Notes: generated from the letters alone by a model not told the origin. A stretch of DNA of 64,000 nucleotides from Jejuia rubra (GCF_042684665.1 NZ_JBHULY010000039.1:372001-436000), one strand, 5' to 3'. Counted from the stretch's first letter, positions 32,312 through 40,970 are shown. Made by a program: numbers and translations.

Positions 32312-33649
32312 TTATTGATAAAGTGGTATTTTCAATCCGAAGAAAACATCTGTGGTTTGTGCTGTGTCCGAAATCAAATTGGTAAAAACTGAACCTGAAC
32401 CCACCATCAAAGGACCTAAGCGAAGGCCTGCACCCCAAGCCAAATCGCCATATTCTCTAAAGCTTACAGGGGAAAAGATACTGAACCATTTGGTTTCTAA
32501 CCTTGGTGAAATGGTAACGGTATTTATGATACTATTTGTACCCACGACATTTTTGTCAGTTAATGATAAATTGCCTTGAACGCTTAAGTACAATTTGTTC
32601 TTAATTTGGTAATCCATCAAAAGTCGTAAAGCCGTTGGAAGCTTGATTTTTTGTGAAGCCATACTTTCGGTAAAGGTATAATTGTCGTCCAAAAATTGCT
32701 CAACGTCCTCATCTTCATTAAAGGTCGATGCATCTGCCGTGGCATTTAAATTGTATGCAGTAATGGTACTTTCTTTATAGTCTATAGACCCTATATCCGT
32801 TATTGCCGCACCAAATTTGAATTTGTACTTATTTTGGCTTCTTTGTGTTAACGAATCTTTCACTTTGTGAGGGCGAAATTCGTAGGTAAAACCAATATCT
32901 GCTCCAAATCCAGAAGTGAGGTTTTTAAATTCAATATCGTCATTATCAAAATCCTGGCTTGTACCATAGGATAATGTACCAGTAGTAGCCAAGGTCTCGT
33001 TAGTAGCATTGTAATCTCCAGTAAAACTAGGGCTGTTGACGAAAACTCCACCAGCTCCTTGCAGGTATTTGAGGGATACACCTCCCTTAAGGAAATGTTT
33101 TTCGGTATCCATTAAAATACGTCCGTACACCAAACTAATTTCTGCCCAAGCATGGATTGTACCGGTTAAATCTTTGGAATTGAAGCTGAAATCTTCATTG
33201 GTATCAAAACTATCGGAAAGGTTTTCGTATAGCTCCCCGCTGATGTTGTGAATGTTAAATACGGCCCTTACGCGACTCACTATACCAATACTGCTTTTAG
33301 GAGAAATGTTAAACATAAACGAAGGCCCTAAAACATCAGCATTTACAAAGAAGTTATTAGCATTAGTTGGCATTTTTTCCACATCGGTTTCAAAATCAAA
33401 ACCATCATCAGCATTGATAATATCGTTTAAGTTAATACCGAAATAATCGCTACCGCCAAAAGCACTGACAGATATTAGGTTGATATCAGCCTTGTATCTA
33501 GAATCCACTGCATTGGATGGGTTAAATGTTAGGCCGTGAACACCAGCATAATTATCGGCTGTTAAACCTACATAACTTTGGGAGAAGGAAATGGAGTTTC
33601 CAAGAGCCAAAGTAAATAAAACAAGAAATAATTGATTCAAATTTTTCAT
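32312..33649 (-). CDS. DUF5723 family outer-membrane beta-barrel protein
   Basis: A 445-residue protein with signal peptide MKNLNQLFLVLFTLALGNSI. The mature start YVGLTADNYAGVHGLTFNPS, followed by AVDSRYKADINLIS, is the DUF5723 signature. The remainder is a series of alternating beta-strands ending in VFFGLKIPLYQ, as expected for an outer-membrane barrel. Function unknown. ATG 33649 is supported by the signal peptide. Its promoter carries operator 2 and a 44-bp element shared with the LRR gene, so the two are likely co-regulated. Confidence 0.86.
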   Translation of the reverse strand: MKNLNQLFLVLFTLALGNSISFSQSYVGLTADNYAGVHGLTFNPSNAVDSRYKADINLISVSAFGGSDYFGINLNDIINADDGFDFETDVEKMPTNANNFFVNADVLGPSFMFNISPKSSIGIVSRVRAVFNIHNISGELYENLSDSFDTNEDFSFNSKDLTGTIHAWAEISLVYGRILMDTEKHFLKGGVSLKYLQGAGGVFVNSPSFTGDYNATNETLATTGTLSYGTSQDFDNDDIEFKNLTSGFGADIGFTYEFRPHKVKDSLTQRSQNKYKFKFGAAITDIGSIDYKESTITAYNLNATADASTFNEDEDVEQFLDDNYTFTESMASQKIKLPTALRLLMDYQIKNKLYLSVQGNLSLTDKNVVGTNSIINTVTISPRLETKWFSIFSPVSFREYGDLAWGAGLRLGPLMVGSGSVFTNLISDTAQTTDVFFGLKIPLYQ

Positions 33650-33678
33650 ATGGTGAGAATTTATTATAAAATAGCTCC

Positions 33679-33727
33679 CAAATATATGAAAAGCCTGTGC
33701 ACAATCGGAATACCTATTATTGGGTAT
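33679..33727 (-). promoter_or_regulatory. Operator 2 plus -7 element (DUF5723 gene promoter)
   Basis: ATACCT-ATTATT-GGGTAT (33710-33727, one arm mismatch) lies 36 bp (centre to centre) upstream of the minus-strand -7 element TATATTTG (33679-33686). ATG 33649 follows 30 bp later. Confidence 0.68.
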
Positions 33728-33765
33728 TTTTAGTGCTTTGGTCGAAAAGTTTATCGATGAATGGT
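33722..33765. repeat. 44-bp upstream direct repeat, copy 2
   Basis: Partner of 32190-32233 (38/44 identical, ungapped). It lies just upstream of the DUF5723 promoter, next to operator 2. Confidence 0.75.
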
Positions 33766-33818
33766 TGCAGGTTTGTGCATTTACCATTTTTCTGAATTAT
33801 CCCAAGTTTGATCATCAA

Positions 33819-34535
33819 TCATTTTTTAGTAAGCTTATAAATTAATTTTAATGACAATGTCCCTGCATATCTATCAAAATAATAAGTGTTGTCCGATGTG
33901 TCAATGCTACTTATAGATGTGCCATTTTCCATAATTTCTGAGTCTTTTAGGTTTAGCAGGAAATCCTTTGGCTTTCTGTATGAAATCAGTTCATAGGCCA
34001 AACCAATAGCCACGTTTCTATCGAAGTTGTATGAGATGCCTAGTCCGCCACTAATTTTTTGATTAAAAATGCTTCCCGTTTGGGCCTCACTAAGCGTGAC
34101 CAAATTTACAATCCCAATTAAACTCAAGCCCGATGTTGTATGCAATTGACCTATTTCCTGTCCATCTTTGTCTAAATACCGAAATGTCTTCTCTTTATAC
34201 AGTAAGGGGACGGAAATCACAGTTGAAAGCACAAAACTCCCTTTTTGTGCTTCATCAACAATTAGTGTATTGTCAATTGGAGAAATTTGTGCCGTTTGAA
34301 TAGTCTCGGTACTAATATTATAGCCCAGGCTTAAACCAAAGGAAACGTTTTCATTAATGACGCCATATTTTGATTTTGCATTTTCTACCGATAAGTCCTC
34401 GGGGTTGCCGTCTTTTTTTTGAACGGTTATTAAATCACTGTTATCCGGAATTAACATGGTTTTTTCCTGAGCAGTTAAATTGAAAAGAATAAAAAATGAA
34501 ATACCAAATCCTATTTTGTGATATAAATTTTGCAT
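33819..34535 (-). CDS. Predicted outer-membrane beta-barrel protein, family unknown
   Basis: A 238-residue exported protein: signal peptide MQNLYHKIGFGISFFILFNL ending LTAQ, a short hydrophilic region, then amphipathic beta-strands (VSFGLSLGYNISTE, ISGGLGISYNFDRNVAIGLAY) ending in the C-terminal strand TLSLKLIYKLTKK. I do not recognise a named family. It is the first gene after the response-regulator gene, but its own operator-bearing promoter suggests it is also transcribed separately, under control of that regulator. Confidence 0.75.
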   Translation of the reverse strand: MQNLYHKIGFGISFFILFNLTAQEKTMLIPDNSDLITVQKKDGNPEDLSVENAKSKYGVINENVSFGLSLGYNISTETIQTAQISPIDNTLIVDEAQKGSFVLSTVISVPLLYKEKTFRYLDKDGQEIGQLHTTSGLSLIGIVNLVTLSEAQTGSIFNQKISGGLGISYNFDRNVAIGLAYELISYRKPKDFLLNLKDSEIMENGTSISSIDTSDNTYYFDRYAGTLSLKLIYKLTKK

Positions 34536-34563
34536 GAGTATTGGATGTATTGATTAATTAGTC

Positions 34564-34611
34564 CAAAACTCTTAAAATCAGAGGTGCTATAACATACCCA
34601 ATATTGGGTAA
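34564..34611 (-). promoter_or_regulatory. Operator 3 plus -7 element (beta-barrel gene promoter)
   Basis: The best palindrome of the set, TACCCAATATTGGGTA (34595-34610), lies within ATACCC-N6-GGGTAA. The minus-strand GAGTTTTG (34564-34571) is a one-mismatch TAnnTTTG, centred exactly 35 bp downstream. ATG 34535 follows 29 bp later. The site is immediately 3' of the response-regulator gene's stop. Confidence 0.68.
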
Positions 34612-34614
34612 ATT

Positions 34615-35238
34615 CTAAAATTTATACTTTCTATCCAAGGCATAGCGCAACAATTCACCCTTACCTTGTAGCCCCAAAATTCTTGCCATGTTTTTACGAT
34701 GTGTATCCACAGTGTGAATCCCTATAAAAAGCGTATCTGCAATTTCACGGGAGGTTTTGCCCTGCGCAATCAATTCTAAAATCTCAATTTGCCTTTTGGT
34801 CAGGGTACCCTTGGTTTTGTTGTTAGAAGAGGTTTCTAAATTATTTGTATTGATGTTGGCATCAAAATAAGTGTCTCCACTGTGTACTGATATAATAGCT
34901 TTATGCACTTCCTCAAGTGATGAATTTTTAAGGATGTAACCAGAGGCTCCAGCTTCCAGCATTTGCTGAATGGCCTCCGTTTGGTCAAACATGGTAAAAG
35001 CTAGAATCTTGATGTTTGGATGGGCTTTTTTTAAGCGTTTGGTAGCTTCGATGCCATCCAGTTTTGGCATTCTTATATCCATTAGTACCAAATTGGGTTG
35101 TTTTTTTTCTACAATCTCCATTAGGGCTTCCCCGTCATTGGCAGTACCCACAATGGAAATTCCGTCCTCATAGTCCAACAATAATTTAATGCCATCAATT
35201 AGGGATTGGTGGTCTTCTGCAATTGCGAGTCGTATCAT
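34615..35238 (-). CDS. NarL/LuxR-type response regulator
   Basis: A 207-residue two-component transcription factor. The receiver domain (residues 1 to about 120) holds the acidic pocket (AEDHQ) and phospho-acceptor Asp in LVLMDIRMPKLDG, with the conserved Thr/Lys regions FTMFDQTEA and YILKNSS. The C-terminal LuxR HTH is LTKRQIEILELIAQGKTSRE, then HTVDTHRKNMARILGL. It overlaps the kinase stop by ATGA, so the pair is translationally coupled. I infer that it binds the four ATACCC-N6-GGGTAT sites nearby, including one in front of its own operon. Confidence 0.92.
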   Translation of the reverse strand: MIRLAIAEDHQSLIDGIKLLLDYEDGISIVGTANDGEALMEIVEKKQPNLVLMDIRMPKLDGIEATKRLKKAHPNIKILAFTMFDQTEAIQQMLEAGASGYILKNSSLEEVHKAIISVHSGDTYFDANINTNNLETSSNNKTKGTLTKRQIEILELIAQGKTSREIADTLFIGIHTVDTHRKNMARILGLQGKGELLRYALDRKYKF

Positions 35239-37070
35239 ATAGGAATATCAATTATAATAGTTGTGCCCGTTCCAAGATCAGATTCTATGGTCATGCTACC
35301 ATTAAGGTGTTCAATGCGTTTATCAATACTACTGATGCCCATACCTTTGTTTTTGGTAGTAACTTGACTCGGGTTAAAGCCTTTACCATTGTCTTCTACC
35401 ATAATATTCAAAGTTTCATCGTGATTAGTCAGGTGTATTGTGGACTCTGTGGCTTCGGCATGTTTTATCACGTTAGTAATCAGTTCTTGTATAATTCTAA
35501 AAATGGTCAATTCCAAGCTGTTCTCCAAGCGTTGTTCCAATCCATGATCTACGACATCCACCGTGATTTTGTTTGAGGCAGAAATTTTATCGGCCATATT
35601 TTGAACGGCAATTAACAGTCCTTGTTTGGCAATTACACCAGAGTTTTTGGCATGCGCAATGGATCGTATTTTTTGATATGCATCGTCCAAAAGGGTAGTG
35701 GTTTTGTCAAATAGTTCTGGGGATTGTTTATCCTTCAGGGCGTTAAAGTGCAGTTTTACGGTTGCCATCAACCCACCAAGATCGTCATGCAGATCGTCCG
35801 CGATACGTTGGCGTTCTTTTTCCTGGCCCTCGATCATGGCATCGATGCTTACGAGTTCCTGTTCTTTAAGCACTGTGGCCAATTTTTGGCTCTCCAAAAC
35901 TTTCTCCTGTTCGGCCAGTTTTTGTTTTTTGCGTGTGTTTTTTTGGAGGAGGAAGGCGGTGATACCCCCGAACAGGATGAATGCTATTGCTCCTATTAGC
36001 CAGTTTTGACTTTGCTTACGTTTGGACTCTACTTCAAGGTTATCAGCGCGTAGTTTTTCGTTATCGTATTGTTCTTTTATTTTTACTATTGATGTTTTTT
36101 GTTCTTTTGTTTTTAAGCTGTCTACTAAGGCGTTATAGACTAACAAGTATTCATAAGCTTTTTTATAATTTTTAAGTTTGAAATTAATTTTTGATAAATT
36201 TTCTTTTACAAAACTTTTTTTGGAAACTATTTCTGATTGTAGTTTTATGCTATCAGCCTTTAAATAGTACTTCAAGGCTTGATTATTTTCGTTCAAATTT
36301 TGAAAAGCACTGCCAATATTCAAGTAGTTTACAAAGAGCTTGCCATTGTTTTTTAAAAACTGAGATTGTTTCCTATAATAAAAAAGAGCTGAGTCTGGTT
36401 TATTTAAAAATTCTGAAAATATAACACCAATATTATTATATATATTAGGTAATAATAAACTATCACCCTTATCGAAATTAAAGTTTAGTGCTTCTTTGTA
36501 AACCAGTAGTGAATTTTGAGCATCTTCGTTTAGTAAATGGTAGTTTCCCACTAGAAATTTATGTTTGATTTCAAAAGATTTCTTGCCATAAATACGCGCT
36601 TTTTTATTTAGAATATCTAAAAAATGTTTATTGTAAGGATTTTTGTTTTCATAGTCATAAGTTTGTGATAGCTTTTCTAGGCTTTTTAAAACAGTAATAG
36701 TGTCATCAGTATTTTCGGCAATTTTTAGGGCACTTAAATATGCCTTAAATTTCATCGAATCATTATCAATTTTATTATAGTAAATGCCTTTTAAATAGTT
36801 AAACCTAGCTATTCTTATTGAATTACTTCGTTCCTTAATATCTATTTTCCCTATAGATATCAGAATAGAATCTTTGTAACTTTTCTTTATCCGATAGATA
36901 AGTCTTAGCCACTCTTTTTCATTTTTATCATGGGTGTTTAATACTTTAGAAAAAAGCCTTTTGGACTCGTAGTTTTTACTAAGATAAAAAAAAGTAGAAT
37001 CGCTTTGTTGAGAGTAACAAAGCGATTTGATGCAAGAGAAAAATAAAAAGACTAAAATTGATTTTTTCAA
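35235..37070 (-). CDS. TPR-containing sensor histidine kinase (HisKA_3 type)
   Basis: Membrane sensor kinase of about 611 residues partnered with the overlapping response regulator. A signal peptide (KKSILVFLFFSCIKS) leads to a periplasmic region of tetratricopeptide-like repeats (about residues 50-330). A transmembrane helix (WLIGAIAFILFGGITAFLL) follows, then a coiled coil, the HisKA_3 dimerisation helix with phospho-acceptor His in RQRIADDLHDDLGGLMATV, and the ATPase domain (ELITNVIKHAEAT, DNGKGF, KGMGISSI). I prefer TTG 37070 as start because it begins the signal peptide; TTG 37088 is the alternative. The signal sensed is unknown. Confidence 0.88.
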   Translation of the reverse strand: MKKSILVFLFFSCIKSLCYSQQSDSTFFYLSKNYESKRLFSKVLNTHDKNEKEWLRLIYRIKKSYKDSILISIGKIDIKERSNSIRIARFNYLKGIYYNKIDNDSMKFKAYLSALKIAENTDDTITVLKSLEKLSQTYDYENKNPYNKHFLDILNKKARIYGKKSFEIKHKFLVGNYHLLNEDAQNSLLVYKEALNFNFDKGDSLLLPNIYNNIGVIFSEFLNKPDSALFYYRKQSQFLKNNGKLFVNYLNIGSAFQNLNENNQALKYYLKADSIKLQSEIVSKKSFVKENLSKINFKLKNYKKAYEYLLVYNALVDSLKTKEQKTSIVKIKEQYDNEKLRADNLEVESKRKQSQNWLIGAIAFILFGGITAFLLQKNTRKKQKLAEQEKVLESQKLATVLKEQELVSIDAMIEGQEKERQRIADDLHDDLGGLMATVKLHFNALKDKQSPELFDKTTTLLDDAYQKIRSIAHAKNSGVIAKQGLLIAVQNMADKISASNKITVDVVDHGLEQRLENSLELTIFRIIQELITNVIKHAEATESTIHLTNHDETLNIMVEDNGKGFNPSQVTTKNKGMGISSIDKRIEHLNGSMTIESDLGTGTTIIIDIPI

Positions 37071-37088
37071 AACTGTGTAACAAGTCAA

Positions 37089-37652
37089 TTATTGTTCACC
37101 CTTCTTCAGTATGCTTTCATCATCGGTACCTACAACAACTGAGTTTCTAATTTTATCGGTAACTCCAACTTTACATTTAATATGGCTTTTTACTTTAACT
37201 CTTCGATATTTTTTGTCCAACATTACAGGTCCAAATTCAACTAGATGCATTTCGCTGTCTTCAGAGCACTTTGCTTGTGTTTCAACCTTTAATTCGATAA
37301 AATCCCCTGTTTTAGCAAGAACTGTTATATCGCTTTTGGTAACATCAAGAGGTGCGCGAACAAACAAATAAACATTTTTACCATAAATGTAAGATTGATC
37401 TAGGCCGACAGATTCCATAGACTTGTCAATGGTTAAAGAATCTAACCTTTCAAGAGTTTTTTTGTACCATTTTAGTTTGTCCTTGCATTTTTCTAGTTTT
37501 TTCTCACACTTACTTAGGTTCCTATCACATATATGACATTTTTTTTCATCCTCTGAAGAAACAGATTGTTTTTGATTTTCTTTACAGCTAACAATAAAAA
37601 CTATTGAAAAGGCTAAAACTATCATGCCTAATTTTGAAATGTTGTTAATCAT
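37089..37652 (-). CDS. Cysteine-rich coiled-coil lipoprotein of the two-component operon
   Basis: A 187-residue predicted lipoprotein: MINNISKLGMIVLAFSIVFI then VSCKE (lipobox). A short linker leads to a CxxC pair and a charged coiled-coil segment rich in Cys and Lys (CHICDRNLSKCEKKLEKCKD), then a beta-rich C-terminal domain (SYIYGKNVYLFVRAPLD, EFGPVMLDKKYRRVKVKSHI). I recognise no family. It is first in the operon, ending directly before the kinase, so it may act as an accessory ligand-binding or envelope sensor protein for the kinase (inference). ATG 37652 is preferred over a TTG at 37685. Confidence 0.75.
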   Translation of the reverse strand: MINNISKLGMIVLAFSIVFIVSCKENQKQSVSSEDEKKCHICDRNLSKCEKKLEKCKDKLKWYKKTLERLDSLTIDKSMESVGLDQSYIYGKNVYLFVRAPLDVTKSDITVLAKTGDFIELKVETQAKCSEDSEMHLVEFGPVMLDKKYRRVKVKSHIKCKVGVTDKIRNSVVVGTDDESILKKGEQ

Positions 37653-37682
37653 GACTTTTGGTTTTATTTGGTTATTTAGAGG

Positions 37683-37730
37683 CAAACTTCAAAAAAAAGA
37701 AAACCTAAAAAAATACCCGTTACTGGGTAT
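37683..37730 (-). promoter_or_regulatory. Operator 4 plus -7 element (two-component operon promoter)
   Basis: Perfect arms ATACCC-GTTACT-GGGTAT (37713-37730). The minus-strand GAAGTTTG (37683-37690) is a one-mismatch -7 element centred exactly 35 bp downstream, and ATG 37652 follows 31 bp later. This suggests positive autoregulation of the operon. Confidence 0.68.
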
Positions 37731-37888
37731 ATATCCACTTTTAAAGTAAAAAGAAATTAAATCGGAATTATAATTTATAGACCAACGGCAAAAAAATCCG
37801 AAGTAAAGGTTTATGATGAGATTATAAAATCCCAGCATATAGTGAGGAACTTCGGAAGGAATACCCTCAATTTGTTAAAGTAGGGAAT

Positions 37889-37917
37889 AAAAAAATCCCC
37901 ATTTTTTGAGGATTTTT
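37889..37917 (-). terminator. Terminator after the 363-residue lipoprotein gene
   Basis: AAAAATCCCC / GAGGATTTTT stem with A/T-rich flanks, 24 bp beyond the stop of the minus-strand gene at 37941. The rest of the gap 37731-37888 shows nothing identifiable. Confidence 0.7.
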
Positions 37918-37940
37918 TTATTTTCGAAATAAGATATGTT

Positions 37941-39032
37941 TTATTTTCTTCTCAAGGTGTAAACGTCAGTATATGTTTGGCTCCCATCTGAATATGTTTC
38001 TGTAATTATCAAATTGCCATTGACAAAAGATACCGCAGCTTTTTCCAAAATTAACTCACCATTGGGTTCGTCATAACTATCAGCAGGCGTAATTAAATCC
38101 TCATATTTAAATAAGACAAGGGTTAAAGTGTTGTCAGACTCATTAAAAGACCATTTCCCACTTTCCTTGATACTATAATTAAAAACTTCATCATTATAGG
38201 TGGCGCTACAATTATCGCTCGTTGCTTGGTAGTCTAGAAATTTGAATTCTTCGTTATCTGAGTATATATAATCGCCATCGCTTTCTATTTTTAATGAATT
38301 GCTTTCTGAAATAGTTTGATAATAAAACACTTCAACGTTTTCGCCATTATTACAATTGATTGTTTCCAACTCATCATCATCTGTACTGTCTATAATTTCC
38401 CATTCACCCACTAGGGATGCATTACCTCCCCAAGCTTCAACTTCAACACAAACAGTAACAATTTGGCTTATTTGTTCTTGGCTGTTGTAAATGCATAAAT
38501 CTGCGCAAAACTGTCCTGCAGGGATATCATCACCAAAATCAACATCAATTTCATAGTCCCCATCTTCTAAACTACTTCCTTTTGAGAACAAACCTCCCTT
38601 TGAAGTTGCACTTCCTTTGATATTGGCCTTTTTATCAGCAACAAAGTTTGAAGAGGCCACATCAAAGTAATTGCCTGCCGTATTGCCGTCTAAATCTTTA
38701 AATTGAAGATAAGCACCGGCCACATCAGCTTCAGTAGTAGAAAACTTTAAATTAAAACCAGATTTTTGTTGTGCTTCGGCAACGGGAGAATCCAATGTCA
38801 AATTGAGATTGCTGTTTGGTGCTGGTGGGGTACCGTTGTTTTTTGTTGCCCCTTGTATTTCCACACCGCTTTCAAGTGCTGATGTTTCAATAGGAGTTTC
38901 CTCTGTTTGGTTTTGTTGATTGGCCAATTCTTCATTGCCAGAACCGCTTCCAGAATCAGAATCTGATGAACATGAGTAATTCATAATAGACAAAGCCATA
39001 ATCGCATACACGTATAATTTTAGGGTTTTCAT
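37941..39032 (-). CDS. Large lipoprotein with lipocalin-like C terminus
   Basis: A 363-residue lipoprotein: MKTLKLYVYAIMALSIMNYS then the lipobox Cys followed by an acidic SSDSDSGSGSG linker, typical of surface-exported lipoproteins of the phylum. A central domain (about residues 70-200) contains LTLDSPVAEAQQKSGFNLKF and DYEIDVDFGDDIPAGQFCAD. The C-terminal domain begins LVGEWEIIDSTDDDELETIN, which has the start pattern of lipocalin-like domains. Function unknown. It is transcribed alone with its own terminator. Confidence 0.82.
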   Translation of the reverse strand: MKTLKLYVYAIMALSIMNYSCSSDSDSGSGSGNEELANQQNQTEETPIETSALESGVEIQGATKNNGTPPAPNSNLNLTLDSPVAEAQQKSGFNLKFSTTEADVAGAYLQFKDLDGNTAGNYFDVASSNFVADKKANIKGSATSKGGLFSKGSSLEDGDYEIDVDFGDDIPAGQFCADLCIYNSQEQISQIVTVCVEVEAWGGNASLVGEWEIIDSTDDDELETINCNNGENVEVFYYQTISESNSLKIESDGDYIYSDNEEFKFLDYQATSDNCSATYNDEVFNYSIKESGKWSFNESDNTLTLVLFKYEDLITPADSYDEPNGELILEKAAVSFVNGNLIITETYSDGSQTYTDVYTLRRK

Positions 39033-39115
39033 AAGTAAAATAATTAAGGTTAATAGTATATTTTACCGACAAATAAAACAAAATAAACGATTAAACGCAA
39101 TTTTGAAGTGGGATA

Positions 39116-39301
39116 TTACTGAAAAAAGAATTTTATAGCACTAACCATCAAAATAAATCCAATGAAGGCCAACAGTATCCAAATACTGCCCTTGTAGAAT
39201 TTTTTGTGCAGTTTTAAGTCTTTACGATAAGTATAGCCAATAACTATTGCAAAGGCGATAAAAAAGATAATTCCAAAAATGATTTGACCTTTGCTGAACA
39301 T
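39116..39301 (-). CDS. Small two-helix membrane protein
   Basis: A 61-residue inner-membrane protein: MFSKGQIIFGIIFFIAFAIV, a basic loop (YRKDLKLHKKFYKG) and a second helix (SIWILLAFIGFILMVSAIKF). I know similar unnamed proteins in Flavobacteriaceae. ATG 39301 is chosen over a longer frame that would run into the promoter of the divergent MazG-like gene (start 39340). Function unknown. Confidence 0.75.
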   Translation of the reverse strand: MFSKGQIIFGIIFFIAFAIVIGYTYRKDLKLHKKFYKGSIWILLAFIGFILMVSAIKFFFQ

Positions 39302-39339
39302 ATGATTATTTTTATGCGAATTTAAAGAAAACGGAACAA

Positions 39340-39726
39340 ATGAAGAATAAAATTGATGCAGTAAAAGCATTTCATACGGCGTTTAAAATAGGTCACAGGG
39401 AAACGCCAAAAGCGGACTTGGGTCTGGCTAAAAATCAGTTGCGTTACAAGTTAATGCGTGAAGAAAATGAGGAATATTTAGAGGCGGCCAATAACAATGA
39501 TTTAATTGAAGTGGCAGATGCTTTGGGAGATATGCTATATATTTTATGTGGTACAATCATAGAACATGGGCTACAGCATAAAATAGAAGAGGTATTTGAT
39601 GAAATACAACGTTCCAATATGAGCAAACTAGGGGAGGACGGGCAACCAATTTACCGTGAGGATGGGAAAGTGCTGAAAGGCCCAAATTATTTTAAGCCCA
39701 ATATTGAGGGAATTTTGAGCAAATGA
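39340..39726 (+). CDS. MazG-like nucleotide pyrophosphohydrolase
   Basis: A 128-residue all-alpha NTP pyrophosphohydrolase of the MazG/phosphoribosyl-ATP type. The metal-binding pattern is visible as REENEEYLEA followed by EVADALGDMLYIL. The extended C-terminal part (SNMSKLGEDGQPIYREDGKV) is found in the homologous DUF-type pyrophosphohydrolases of Bacteroidota and phages, which act on dNTPs or modified nucleotides. The substrate is not deducible. It is convergent with ilvE, with an inverted repeat between. Confidence 0.82.
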   Translation: MKNKIDAVKAFHTAFKIGHRETPKADLGLAKNQLRYKLMREENEEYLEAANNNDLIEVADALGDMLYILCGTIIEHGLQHKIEEVFDEIQRSNMSKLGEDGQPIYREDGKVLKGPNYFKPNIEGILSK

Positions 39727-39731
39727 TATGG

Positions 39732-39806
39732 GACACGAATTTCACTAATTTTCACAAATTATTAAATTGAAAGCAAAGATTAGTGCTAATTCGTGAAATT
39801 CGTGTC
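39732..39806. repeat. Long inverted repeat between convergent genes, family G
   Basis: Perfect 14-bp arms GACACGAATTTCAC (39732-39745) and GTGAAATTCGTGTC (39793-39806), with inner partial symmetry (CTAATTTTCAC / GTGCTAATTCGTG). It lies exactly between the stops of the MazG-like gene and ilvE, so it may serve as a bidirectional terminator. Its style also fits the dispersed palindromic elements of this chromosome. Confidence 0.65.
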
Positions 39807-39810
39807 TTTG

Positions 39811-40878
39811 TTATATTACTTTAAACCGCCATCCAAATGGGTCTTCGGCTTTATTCGTTTGAATATCTGTAATTCGCTTTTTAAGGTAGTCGGCGTACGG
39901 ATTCTCAATTTTCGGCAAATCATAATCAGAGCCCTTATAACCAAAAGCGGCTATGGGAGAAACTACAGCCGCAGTTCCGGCTCCAAACATCTCCTTCAAC
40001 GTACCATTTTTGGCTGCCTTTACCACTTCCGTAACAGTTAATTTTCTAACTTCCACAGGAATGTTTTCGCTTTCCGCCAATTGAATGATGCTTTTTCTCG
40101 TAATCCCGTCCAAAATTCTATCGCTCGTTGGACCTGTAATCAGGGTATCATTAATGCGCACAAAAACATTCATCGCACCAGCTTCTTCTATGTACTTATG
40201 TTCATGGTCGTCCGTCCAAATCACTTGCTGATAGCCCTTCTTCTTAGCCAACTGAGTTGGATAAAACTGTCCTGCATAATTACCACCTGCTTTTGCAAAA
40301 CCAACACCGCCATCCGCTGAACGTGAATAGGTCTCTTCAATCAATACTTTTACTTCACCTGAAAAGTAGGAGCCTGAAGGTGCTGTACAAATAATGAATT
40401 TATATTCATCAGCAGGCGAGGCATGGAATCCATTACCCGAGGCAAAAATAAAGGGTCGGATATACAAAGAGCTTCCATCCTTTTGCGGGATCCAATCCTT
40501 ATCCAGTTCTAACAAAGCTTTTAGCCCGTCCATAAAATACCCTTCTGGTAATTCTGGAATGGCCAATCGTTCGGCAGAAATATTCAATCGCCTAGCATTA
40601 TCCTCAGGTCTAAATAACCAGACAGCACCATTATCATCTTTATAGGCTTTCATTCCTTCAAAAACGGATTGCCCATAGTGGAAAATCTTGGCTGATGGAT
40701 CTAAAGTCAAGGGCTGATAAGGCATAATTTTAGGCGCATGCCACTTCCCATCCTTATAATCGCACACCAGCATATGATCTGAAAATACGCTTCCGAATTT
40801 CAAATCGTCAAAATCTACATCATGTATTTTTGTGGATTTTGTTTTTATAACCTCGATGTCCTTGATTATAGTACTCAT
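39811..40878 (-). CDS. ilvE: Branched-chain amino acid aminotransferase IlvE
   Basis: PLP-dependent cytosolic transaminase interconverting leucine, isoleucine and valine with their 2-oxoacids. The 355-residue protein is of the class IV, eukaryote-like subtype: substrate loop HYGQSVFEGMKAYK, PLP lysine in FAKAGGNYAGQ (Lys-196), EEAGAMNVF, and LITGPTSDRILDGITRKSII near the cofactor phosphate site. Length is typical. It is monocistronic here, not in an ilv cluster, so it may serve both synthesis and catabolism. Confidence 0.95.
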   Translation of the reverse strand: MSTIIKDIEVIKTKSTKIHDVDFDDLKFGSVFSDHMLVCDYKDGKWHAPKIMPYQPLTLDPSAKIFHYGQSVFEGMKAYKDDNGAVWLFRPEDNARRLNISAERLAIPELPEGYFMDGLKALLELDKDWIPQKDGSSLYIRPFIFASGNGFHASPADEYKFIICTAPSGSYFSGEVKVLIEETYSRSADGGVGFAKAGGNYAGQFYPTQLAKKKGYQQVIWTDDHEHKYIEEAGAMNVFVRINDTLITGPTSDRILDGITRKSIIQLAESENIPVEVRKLTVTEVVKAAKNGTLKEMFGAGTAAVVSPIAAFGYKGSDYDLPKIENPYADYLKKRITDIQTNKAEDPFGWRFKVI

Positions 40879-40970
40879 ATCTCGTTAATTTAGCCTACAA
40901 ATTTATAAAATTCATTTTCAAAAAATGAGGTATCTTTACATAAATACTTTAAAATTCTAGCCATTAACTT

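Noticed and set aside
32178..37730. The ATACCC...GGGTAT palindromes as plain terminators
   Set aside because: A terminator reading is possible for the A/T-flanked copy at 32178, but all four sites keep a constant distance to a -7 element and to the next start codon rather than to the preceding stop.
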